A stretch of 64,000 nt of DNA from Streptomyces radicis (GTDB lineage Bacteria > Actinomycetota > Actinomycetes > Streptomycetales > Streptomycetaceae): NCBI RefSeq assembly GCF_003626575.1, contig NZ_RBDY01000005.1, positions 124,001 to 188,000 on the forward strand. Reading direction: 5' to 3'. Made by a program: the position numbers and the translations under genes. Within the stretch, counting starts at the first letter, position 1, and each line of letters opens with the position of its first letter. Shown in pieces: positions 56,601 through 64,000 of the stretch. The notes under the pieces are model-generated. The model was not told where the DNA came from, did no database searches, and worked only from the letters and a program-made list of their open reading frames with translations.

Positions 56601-58082
56601 ATGACGGCCGGACAGAGAGCCGAAGGAACAGACCTGGCGGAGTACAGCCCCCGCCGTTGGGTGACGCTCGCGGTGACGCTCTTCGCGGTGTTGATGGACA
56701 TGGTCGACAACACCGTGCTCAACGTGGCCCTCCCCGCGGTGCAGGAGGACCTCGACGCCTCATCGGCCCAACTGGAGTGGTCGGTGGCCGGATACACGCT
56801 CGCGTTCGCCGCGGCCATGATCACCGGCGCGCGGCTCGGCGACCAGTTCGGCCGACGGCGGATCTACCTCATCGGCCTCGGCGGCTTCGTCGTGACCTCC
56901 GCGCTGGCCGGGGCCAGCGCCGACGCGGAGACGCTGATCGCCTCCCGCGTCCTCCAGGGCATCGCGGCGGCGCTCATGGTGCCCCAGGTGCTGGCGATGC
57001 TCCAGGTCGACTTCCCCCGCTCGGAACGCCCGAAGGCCATGTCCCTGTACGGGATGTCCCTGGCCGTCGGCGGCATCGGCGGCCCGCTGCTCGGCGGCGT
57101 GCTGCTCGAGGCCGACCTGTTCGGCCTGGGCTGGCGGCCGATCTTCTTCGTCAACATCCCGATCGGCATCGCGGCCCTGATCGCCGCCGCGATCCTGACC
57201 CGCGAGTCGCGCGCCGAGCGGCGGGAGACGTTCGATGTGACCGGGACGCTGATCGCGACCGCGGGCCTGCTGGCCCTGCTCTTCCCGCTGGTCCAGGGGC
57301 GGGAGCTCGACTGGCCGTGGTGGACGTTCGCCCTCATGGCCGCGTGCCCCGCGATCCTGTGGGCGTTCCACCGTCACGAGAGGCGCGTGGCCGCCGCGGG
57401 CCGCTCCCCCCTCATCGACCCGGCGCTGCTGCGCCACCGCGGGGCGGTCGGCGGGCTGCTCGTGGCCGTCCTCTTCTTCTGCGGCATGGCCTACCAGGTC
57501 GTCCTGACCGTGCACCTCCAGGTGGGCGAGGGCTACTCGCCGCTGCGCACGGCGCTGGCGCTCGCGACGTTCACCGTGGGCGTCGGCATCGGCTCAGGCT
57601 TCGCGCCGCGGCTCATGCCGCTCGGCCGACGGGTGGTGCTCATGGGTTCCGCCGTCATCGCGACCGGCATGGCCGTGACCACGTTCACCGTCGACCGGTA
57701 CGCGGGCTCGCTCGAGTGGTGGCACCTCGTCCCCGGCATGGTGATCTCCGGCGTCGGGCTCGCGATGGTCGCGGGCACCCTGCTGAACATCGTGCTCGCC
57801 ACCATGCCCAAGTCGGCGTCGGGCGCGGCCTCCTCGCTGGTCAACACCGCCATCCAGGTCGGCGTCGCCACGGGCGTCGCGGTGGTGGCCACCGTCTACT
57901 TCTCGCTGCTCGAGGGCGGCGAGACCCCGTCGGACTCCGCCGTGGGCGGCCTGCTCACCGTGGTCGGGCTCCAAGTCCTGGCCGGTGCCTGCGCGCTGGT
58001 GCTCCCGCCGGGGCGCGTGAGCCTCACGGACGACGCACCGGCCGACGCACCGGCCAGGCCCCAGGAGCCCGCCGCGCGGTAG
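56601..58082 (+). CDS. MFS drug exporter, DHA2 family (14 membrane segments)
   Basis: 493 residues. The family motif LMDMVDNTVLNVALPAV is in the first membrane segment, GARLGDQFGRRRIYLIGL is the A motif loop, and GGIGGPLLGGVL is motif C of antiporters. Fourteen hydrophobic segments are spread along the chain. It uses the proton gradient to export drugs or a metabolite. Regulated by a strong promoter with an operator array, so it is likely induced by its substrate. The gene to its right reads toward it. Confidence 0.93.
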   Translation: MTAGQRAEGTDLAEYSPRRWVTLAVTLFAVLMDMVDNTVLNVALPAVQEDLDASSAQLEWSVAGYTLAFAAAMITGARLGDQFGRRRIYLIGLGGFVVTSALAGASADAETLIASRVLQGIAAALMVPQVLAMLQVDFPRSERPKAMSLYGMSLAVGGIGGPLLGGVLLEADLFGLGWRPIFFVNIPIGIAALIAAAILTRESRAERRETFDVTGTLIATAGLLALLFPLVQGRELDWPWWTFALMAACPAILWAFHRHERRVAAAGRSPLIDPALLRHRGAVGGLLVAVLFFCGMAYQVVLTVHLQVGEGYSPLRTALALATFTVGVGIGSGFAPRLMPLGRRVVLMGSAVIATGMAVTTFTVDRYAGSLEWWHLVPGMVISGVGLAMVAGTLLNIVLATMPKSASGAASSLVNTAIQVGVATGVAVVATVYFSLLEGGETPSDSAVGGLLTVVGLQVLAGACALVLPPGRVSLTDDAPADAPARPQEPAAR

Positions 58083-58143
58083 CGGGCGCGTCGGGGCGTC
58101 GGCTGCTCGGGGAGCGCGAGGGGACGTCCGGGCGCCCGCCGGG

Positions 58144-58833
58144 TCAGGAGGCGCCGGTCAGCGCGGCCACGATCGCGCCGAGGGCGCGCTGTTCGCCCTC
58201 GGGCAGCCACCGTGCGGCATGGACCAGGTGGAGGGCGGCGGCCAGCCGCACGCGATCGTCCTCGGTCCCGAGGTCGGCGAGGCGCGCGGGCAGCACCAGG
58301 CCGAGGGCCTTGAGGTCGCCACGCGCGCACCACGCGGCCAGCAGCTCGTTCAACGGGCCGTCGACGGCCCGCCGTTCGACCGCCCCGGTGGAACGCAGCC
58401 CCTCCGCGATCGCCATCCGCGTCCCGTCGCGGTAAGGGCCTGGCGGCACGTCGTCGACGCGGGCGGCGGCCCGCTCGAAGTGCTCGCGCGCGGCGTCGCG
58501 TTCGCCGAGATCGCCGTGCGCGGCGGCCATGGCGAGGTGCAGGGAGGCATAGAAGCCCCTGACCCGGTCGTCGCCGACGCGGTCGGCGCGCTCGAGGCAC
58601 TCCAGGTTCCAGCGCAACGTCAGCCGCGGGGTGGGCTGGTGGCGCGCGAGGTAGTGGGCGGCGACGCACGCCTCGTAGTCGTCGGCGGCCGTCTCCCACG
58701 CCCGTCGGAAGAGGTCGCGGGCGTCGTCGTCGCGGCCTTCGGCCTCGGCGCGCATGCCCTCGGAACACAGCCTGACCACGGGGTTGTCGGTGTCCATCGT
58801 CTCGCCTTCTCGGGTGGTCGGGGTGGGGGTCAT
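58144..58833 (-). CDS. TPR-like helical protein coupled to the MerR-clamp gene
   Basis: 229 residues, all-alpha, with repeat-like stretches EGMRAEAEGRDDDARDLFRRAW and AMAAAHGDLGERDAAREHFERAA that resemble tetratricopeptide units. ATG at 58833 overlaps the MerR-clamp stop by four bases; an ATG 12 codons later at 58797 has a better ribosome site (GAGAAGG) and may be the true start. Probably a partner-binding protein working with the upstream regulator. No known function. Confidence 0.78.
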   Translation of the reverse strand: MTPTPTTREGETMDTDNPVVRLCSEGMRAEAEGRDDDARDLFRRAWETAADDYEACVAAHYLARHQPTPRLTLRWNLECLERADRVGDDRVRGFYASLHLAMAAAHGDLGERDAAREHFERAAARVDDVPPGPYRDGTRMAIAEGLRSTGAVERRAVDGPLNELLAAWCARGDLKALGLVLPARLADLGTEDDRVRLAAALHLVHAARWLPEGEQRALGAIVAALTGAS

Positions 58834-59915
58834 GGGCGTCGCGGCGGGCCGGGGTCGTCATGGACCGGCATGACGAGGGTGGTGAAGCTGCCCTGGTCGG
58901 CGGAGCGGACGACGACGGGCCCGGTGGGCGACGAGATCTCGAGCAGGACGTCGGGGCCCACGCCCGCGTCGAGCGCCGGGAGCAGCACGCCGGGGTCGAA
59001 CGCGACGCGCACGGGCGGGCCCGTGGTGATGGCGGGGAGCGCGGGCGGCGCGGCGTCGGGTCCGATGGCGAGGCGCCGCCCTTCGGCGCGCAGCAGCAGG
59101 GGCCCGTCGTGTCCGGCGTCGGCGACCGCGGCGCGCAGCGCGCTCCGGTCCACGATGATCCGGTGCCGCGCGGTCGGCAGGGCGTCAAGGACCGCCCGGT
59201 AGTCCGGGAACGCCCCGTCCACCGGCGCGAGGGCGCGTTCGGCGGAGCCACCGCGCAGCCGCGCGCCCCGTTGATCCACCTCGACGGCGACCTCGGGCAT
59301 GCGCATGGCCCAGGAGGCGAGGTCCCTCAGCTCGGCCGCGTCGACCAGGACGCGCCCCGGGTCGCCCTCCGACGCGACGGGCCGCAGCGCGCGAACGGCC
59401 AGGCGGTAGCGGTCCGTTGCCACCAGGCGCACCTCCTGGCGTGCCAGCTCGACCAGGACATGGCCGAGCACGGGGAACTCCTGCGCCACCGCGGCCCGCG
59501 CCGCCGCGGGCGCGACCTGGCGCACGGCGCTCGCCAGCTCCGCGCCGCCGAGCCGCGCGACGGTCGGGCGCGGGCCCCCAGGGAGGGCGCGCAGGATCTC
59601 GTCGATCGCCGCCGCGGCGGACGCGGCGGTCTCCCGCGCCCGCGTGGCATGCGCCTCCAGCACGGCGCGCGCCTCCTCGCGCGCGCCGTCGAGCACCACA
59701 GAGGCGTCGGCGAGCGGCATCCCGGCCTCGCGCAGCCGCCGCACGAGGACGGCGCGGGGCTCCTGGTCGGGGGCGTAGCCGCGGTACCCGGTCGCCGGGT
59801 CCACGCGCGCGGGCCGCAGCACGCCGCAGTCGTCGTAGAACCGCAGGGCGCTCGGCGCGAGCCCCACCCGCCGCGCGAAGGCGCCGATGCTCATCAACGG
59901 ATCGGTGTCGTCCAT
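58830..59915 (-). CDS. MerR-type regulator fused to DNA sliding-clamp (DnaN) domains
   Basis: 361 residues. Residues 8-75 are a MerR winged helix (IGAFARRVGLAPSALRFYDDCGVL, then TGYRGYAPDQ), with a dimerisation helix to about 108. The rest is not a ligand pocket but looks like two domains of the polymerase III beta clamp: VLGHVLVELARQEVRLVATD RYRLAVR matches the DnaN middle domain, FPDYRAVLDALP the interdomain strand, and SFTTLVMPV the C-terminal clamp strand. A MerR dimer would carry four clamp domains, not the six of a full ring. Divergent to the Wadjet locus, with 138 bp between. Confidence 0.85.
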   Translation of the reverse strand: MDDTDPLMSIGAFARRVGLAPSALRFYDDCGVLRPARVDPATGYRGYAPDQEPRAVLVRRLREAGMPLADASVVLDGAREEARAVLEAHATRARETAASAAAAIDEILRALPGGPRPTVARLGGAELASAVRQVAPAAARAAVAQEFPVLGHVLVELARQEVRLVATDRYRLAVRALRPVASEGDPGRVLVDAAELRDLASWAMRMPEVAVEVDQRGARLRGGSAERALAPVDGAFPDYRAVLDALPTARHRIIVDRSALRAAVADAGHDGPLLLRAEGRRLAIGPDAAPPALPAITTGPPVRVAFDPGVLLPALDAGVGPDVLLEISSPTGPVVVRSADQGSFTTLVMPVHDDPGPPRRP

Positions 59916-60053
59916 GCGGACGATGGTGGACGTTCAAGCAGCACGAAGGTCAACCCACGGCGCCGCGCTCCTCGTCGACGCGACCGACGCGGCACCTCGT
60001 TACCCTGGGCCCTGGGCAGGATCGAGCACGAGCCAGGGGGTGGCGATGGCGGA

Positions 60054-61299
60054 GTGGGGCAGGCACCGAGGGTTCCGGCCGACATGTTCCGGTTCACGAC
60101 GGGCGAGCGGGCGCCGCTCTACAGCGCCGTCCTGCACGCCTTCGGGGAGGCGCACGAACGCCTGGTGACCGCGCTCTCCCTTGACGAGGTGCGGGAACGG
60201 CTGCGCGGCGTGGGGTGGTTCGACGCGCTGGAGGACGACGACCTGGTGGCGGCGTTGCGGCAGCTGCGGGAGTGGCGCCTGGTGGACGCCATGCAGAATC
60301 ACGCGGGGAACTACCGCACGGCGGAGGAGTACGAGCGGCGGAATCTCCAGTACTCCCTCACCCGGCACGGCGAGGCGGCCTTCGCCGGGGTGCAGCACGC
60401 GCTGACCGTGCTCGCGTCATCGGGTGCCCTTCAGACGGCGGTGCTCGACGCGATCGCCGACCGGCTCCACGCCCTCGACGCGCTCCTCGCGGACCCGGCT
60501 TCCGCGAACCGCCGGGTGTTCGCGACCCTTCAGGAGCTGGAAGGGCACCTGGACGCGTTGCGCTCCAACACCAAGCAGTTCAACGGTGAGTTGCAACGCC
60601 TCCTGCACGCCGACGGCGCCGAGCTGCCGCCGCTGGCGGGTGGCGATCCCGGGCCCGCCTGGTCGCAGACGCGGCGGGCCCGCTGGGAGGGGCTGCGCGC
60701 GTGGTTCCTGCCCGAAGACGGCGCGCCCGCCCGGGTGGAGCAGCTGCACCATGTGGCGCGCCGGGCGATCGTGACGCTCCTCCAGTTCCTCGACCGGATC
60801 ACGCAGACGCGGCGCAGGTCCTCGAGCGCGGCGGAGGACTTCCGCGAGTTGGCGCGCTGGTTCGCCGCCGCGCCGTCCGAGGCCGACGCGCACCGGCTCT
60901 GGGCCACCGCGTTCGGCCTCGGCCCGGCCCGGCACGCCCACCTCGTGCACGCCGATCCCGAGACGATGCCCGCGTCGGCGCGTTGGAGCGAGGCACCGCC
61001 CGTCGAGGTGTCGGCGCTGCCGCGCTCGAGCGGGCGAACGGAGCGGTTCACCCGGACGGGCCGGGTGCGGGACGTGGCGGCGGTGCGGGCCGACCGCGCC
61101 GAACGGGCCAGGGCGGAACGGGCCGATCTCGAGGCGGCGTGGAGCCTGCTGCGCACGCGGGGACCCGTCCGCCTCTCGCACGTCGCGGAGCTGGACGACC
61201 CGGCGTTCGAGCGGCTTCTCGACCTGCTCGGCCGGGCGTTGGCGGTGCGCCCCGACGCGGCGGGGCTCAGGCGCGCGGTCACGGGGGACGGCCGGCTCG
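60054..61299 (+). pseudogene. jetA: Wadjet JetA (DUF2397), C-terminal end lost by fusion into jetC
   Basis: About 415 residues of a DUF2397/TIGR02677 protein: FRFTTGERAPLYSAVLHAFGEAHERL at the start, a winged-helix region, ARRAIVTLLQFLDRI and WFAAAPSEADAHRLWATAFGL. In type II Wadjet this is the kleisin-like subunit bound to the SMC ATPase. It runs without a stop into sequence like the middle coiled coil of JetC after GDGRL (about 61299), so its own last few dozen residues and stop are missing. Start GTG at 60054 keeps the conserved VPADMFRF; ATG at 60084 is the alternative. The exact fusion point is my estimate. Confidence 0.75.
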
Positions 61300-62746
61300 C
61301 GGTGGACCGTGCCGAGGCGGACGTCGCCGCCCGCGAGGACTCCGTGCGCGCCGCCGCGTCGCACCTCGCCGGTCGGGAGGGCGACGTGACGCGCGCGGCG
61401 CGCGCCCTCGACTCCCTCGCCGCCGAGTACGGCCTGCCCGCCGACGAGCGGGCCCTCGACCGGCTCGCCGAGCACGCGGAGGCGCTGCGGGAGAGCTCGG
61501 GACGTTGGCTGGTGGCCTCCGGTCCGGCTCGCCGCCCTGGCGCGCGCCGCGGAGGAGGCGGGCAGCCGCGCGGCCCGCGCGCGGCGCGGCGATCACGGCG
61601 CGGGACACGGCGGTCACCCACCGCGACGCGGCCGTCGACCGGCTGCGCCGATGCCTCACCCTCGGCCTCGCCGACGACGCGGGGGCGGCCGACATCCGCC
61701 CCGCGCCCGAGGCGAAGGTGACGGCCGCCCTGGAGTCGGCGCGCGCGGTCTCGGCCCGCTGGCCCTCGGTGCCGCACTCGGCCAAGAACATCGCGGACGC
61801 CTTGGAGCGCCTTGCCGAGACCCGCTACGCCACGGCGCGGACGCTCAGCGACCGCGCCGACATCCATCTGGAGGCGGAGGAGGATCTCCACGTCCTCAGC
61901 GCCTCCATCGACGGCACATCGCTGGGCACCGCGGGCCTCCTCGCCGTGCTGACCGAGGAGCGCGACCGCGGCAGGGACGACATCACCGCCGGCGAACGCA
62001 CCCTGTTCGACCGGATCCTGACCGGAGACACCCGCCGCCACCTCGCCTCGCGCATCCGGCAGGCGAACGAGCTGGTCGACACCATGAACGCCCGGCTCGA
62101 GCGGGTCCGCACCGCGTCCCGCGTCGCCGTGCAGCTGGTGTGGCAGGTCGACCCCGCCCTGCCGCCCGGCACCGTGGCCGCCCGCAACCTCCTGCTGAAG
62201 GACCCCCTGAGGCTCACCGACGCGGACCACGAGGCACTGCACCGGTTCTTCAGGGAACGCATCGAGGAGGCCAGGACCGGCCAGCGGGCGGGCAGTTGGG
62301 AGGAGCAGCTGGCGCAGGTCCTGGACTACACGGCGTGGCACCGGTTCGTGGTCAGGCTCGACCGGGCGAACGGGCAGGGCTGGCAGCTGCTGACGAAGAG
62401 GCTGCACGGCGCCCTGTCGGGCGGCGAGAAGGCCATCGCGCTGCACCTGCCGCTCTTCGCGGCGGTCGCGGGGCACTGCCACACGGTGCCGGAAGCCCCT
62501 CGGCTGATCCTGCTCGACGAGGTGTTCGTCGGCGTAGACGCGACCAACCGCGGACAGGTCTTCGCCCTGCTGTGCTCCCTCGACCTCGATCTGCTGCTCA
62601 CCTCGGACCACGAGTGGTGCACCTACCGCGAGCTGGACGGCATCGCCATCCACCAGCTGATCACCGACGGGGACGACGACGCGGTGACCACGGCCCGTTT
62701 CGTCTGGACCGGCACCGGGCTGTCGTCCGACGAGGCGGCCACGTGA
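61300..62746 (+). pseudogene. jetC: Wadjet JetC (SMC-like ATPase), N-terminal half missing and frameshifted
   Basis: Only the second coiled coil and C-terminal head remain. The head shows RLHGALSGGEKAIALHLPLF (ABC signature) and APRLILLDEVFVGVD (Walker B), as in TIGR02680. The Walker A half, roughly the first two thirds, is absent, as is all of jetB. Sense jumps frame twice: the JetA frame serves to 61523, one extra base leads to RLAALARAAEEAGSRAARAR (61525-61587), and another extra base to AITARDTAVTHRDAAVDRLR from 61589 to the stop. The stop overlaps the jetD GTG. Either true decay or two sequencing slips on top of a deletion. Confidence 0.75.
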
Positions 62747-64000
62747 GCCGACGGACCCGGCACGCCCTCGACCGCCCCGAGCTGGCCCTGCTGTGGCGGG
62801 CGGTCCACGCCCGGCTGTCCTCGGGGCGGCCGGTCAGCCGGGTCACCGTCGGCCCGCTCGACGTCGATGCCCGGCAGGCGCTCGCCGACCTGCTCGGCCT
62901 CGACCGGCTGCCGCGGCCCCGTGCGACGGTGACGTTGGCGCGCCTTGACGAGGCCCTGCGCGACAGCGTCGGCGCCGACGCGCGCGCGGTCGTCGAGGCG
63001 ATCCTTGGCCCGCTCGGCGACCGCGCGGCGGACCGCGAAGCCGACCGGGCCGACCGGGCCGCGCTGTGGGGCTGGCTCGATGCCCACCCCGTGGTCACCG
63101 CCCAGCCCGCGCTCGGCGCCTGGACGGCGCACATGCGCCGTTCGGGGCTGGTCCAGGGCTCGGTCGAGGCCACCCGGCGGCTCCTGGAGCGCGCGCTGAC
63201 CGTCATGGCGGCCCTCCCCGCGCGGGGCGAGCCGCTGCCGGTCTTCGCCACCGCCCACCTCGGCGACGCCCATGCCCTCGACGACGGCACGCGCCTCGCG
63301 GGCGTGGTGCTGCGCGCCCTGGCCGCCCTGCACGACACCGAGCCGCCCGCGTCCGCCGGTGACCGCCGCGCCCTGTGGGGGCTGGCCGGTATCGCCGACG
63401 ACGCCCTGTCCACCACCGTCCTGGTCGCGGGTCTGCGCCCCATGGGCGCCGGGCCCGTCGCCCGCGCGCTCACCGCCTACGCGGACGCGGGGCACGCCGC
63501 GCACGTGTCCCTGGCCCAGCTCCGCGACCCCGGGGAGACGGTGCTTCCTGCGACCGAGGTGCGCGTCGTGGAGAACCCCAGCGTCCTGGCCCTCGCCCTA
63601 CGGCGCTTCGGCCCGCGCTGCCCGCCCCTGGTGTGCACCTCCGGCTGGCCGAACAGCGCCGCCGTGTCGCTGCTGCGCCACCTCGCCTCCGCCGGTGCCA
63701 CCCTGCGCTACCACGGCGACCTCGACGGTGAGGGGCTGCGCATCGCCGCCCATGTGCTCGCGGCCACGGGCGCGCGGGCGTGGCGCATGTCGGCCGCCGA
63801 CTACCGTGCGGCGCAGGCCCGTTCGCCCACGGGCCCGCCACCGGGGCGGGTGACGGAGGCCCCCTGGGACCGCGAGCTGGCCGCCGCTCTGCGGGAACGC
63901 GGCACCGCCGTGCTCGAGGAGCACATGGCCGAGACGCTCCTCGCGGATCTCGCCGATCTCGCCGCCCTCACGGATCCCGCTCACCGGGCGCGCGACGCCC
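62743..64000 (+). CDS. jetD: Wadjet JetD (DUF2399, Toprim-like nuclease subunit), runs off window
   Basis: 419 residues to the window edge with no stop. GTG at 62743 overlaps the jetC stop (GTGA). The N-terminal helical part (LDRPELALLWRAVHARL, then PVSRVTVG) leads to VRVVENPSVLAL, LVCTSGWPNSAAVSLLRHL and LRYHGDLDGEGLRIA, the DUF2399 block with the Toprim-type acidic metal motif. JetD cuts DNA bent by the SMC complex in plasmid defence. The frame is intact as far as seen, in contrast to jetA and jetC. Confidence 0.85.
   Translation, partial: MSRRTRHALDRPELALLWRAVHARLSSGRPVSRVTVGPLDVDARQALADLLGLDRLPRPRATVTLARLDEALRDSVGADARAVVEAILGPLGDRAADREADRADRAALWGWLDAHPVVTAQPALGAWTAHMRRSGLVQGSVEATRRLLERALTVMAALPARGEPLPVFATAHLGDAHALDDGTRLAGVVLRALAALHDTEPPASAGDRRALWGLAGIADDALSTTVLVAGLRPMGAGPVARALTAYADAGHAAHVSLAQLRDPGETVLPATEVRVVENPSVLALALRRFGPRCPPLVCTSGWPNSAAVSLLRHLASAGATLRYHGDLDGEGLRIAAHVLAATGARAWRMSAADYRAAQARSPTGPPPGRVTEAPWDRELAAALRERGTAVLEEHMAETLLADLADLAALTDPAHRARDA

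Noticed and set aside
60054-62746. Reading the JetA-JetC stretch as one normal intact gene
   Set aside because: The sense frame changes twice between 61523 and 61589 and the Walker A half of JetC and all of JetB are absent, so it is listed as broken.

Overview
The window comes from a very GC-rich actinomycete, most likely Streptomyces or a close relative. Pointers are the strong G/C preference at third codon positions, many GTG starts and 4-nt ATGA/GTGA overlaps, the bioF / bioB-bioA-bioD layout, two copies of the actinobacterial DUF574 methyltransferase family, an Rpf-type wall hydrolase, a Fis-type activator without the sigma-54 contact motif, and a class IV lanthipeptide locus. No rRNA, tRNA, CRISPR array, transposase or integrase was found.

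Left third (1-29.3 kb): central and carbohydrate metabolism. A biotin locus (bioF leftward, bioBAD rightward) is followed by a LacI-regulated cassette: promoter plus 16-bp palindromic operator, sugar ABC importer without its own ATPase, GH1 beta-glucosidase and GH31 alpha-xylosidase. Together these look like xyloglucan-oligosaccharide use. Next come a SET-domain protein, a HhH-GPD DNA-repair-like protein, an L-fuconate dehydratase / lactonase pair, an MBL-fold hydrolase, a degenerate histidine kinase, gluconokinase, two linked unknown small genes and an APH-fold kinase with a stem-loop leader. A leftward ROK-regulated RbsABC-type importer with a Gfo/Idh dehydrogenase and a TIM-barrel isomerase closes this part.

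Middle (29.7-49.8 kb): a PAP2 phosphatase converges on a class IV lanthipeptide pair (precursor, then a LanL-type synthetase whose predicted zinc site is Cys-Cys-Cys). Then rtcB, an Rpf-LysM-M23 wall hydrolase, a DUF574 methyltransferase coupled to a PAS-GGDEF-EAL protein, anmK, a PHB-depolymerase-like esterase, an orphan CvnA-type kinase with a changed phosphoacceptor motif, and an AlkB-like protein. A Fis-type activator is divergent from SDR - amidohydrolase - DUF59 - zinc alcohol dehydrogenase. The last three genes are the usual companions of propane/phenol-type diiron monooxygenases, but no monooxygenase is present.

Right end (50-64 kb): accessory and stress genes. A 1162-residue single-pass membrane protein joins a cytosolic P-loop NTPase to an outside type-1 periplasmic-binding-protein domain. 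Then come arsR - aquaporin - arsC, an APH(3'')-like streptomycin phosphotransferase homologue, a VOC protein, and a DHA2 drug exporter behind a consensus promoter overlapped by a triple inverted-repeat operator. A MerR regulator fused to DNA sliding-clamp (DnaN) domains is coupled to a TPR-like gene. It lies divergent from a type II Wadjet (DUF2397/DUF2398/SMC/DUF2399) locus. That locus is broken: jetA runs in frame into the middle of jetC, jetB and the jetC Walker A half are missing, and two further frameshifts follow, yet jetD remains open to the window edge.

Strongest leads: the NTPase/PBP receptor, the MerR-sliding-clamp fusion beside the rearranged Wadjet locus, and the class IV lanthipeptide with a cysteine-first core. 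All family assignments are from recognition of motifs in the translated sequence; no database search was run.
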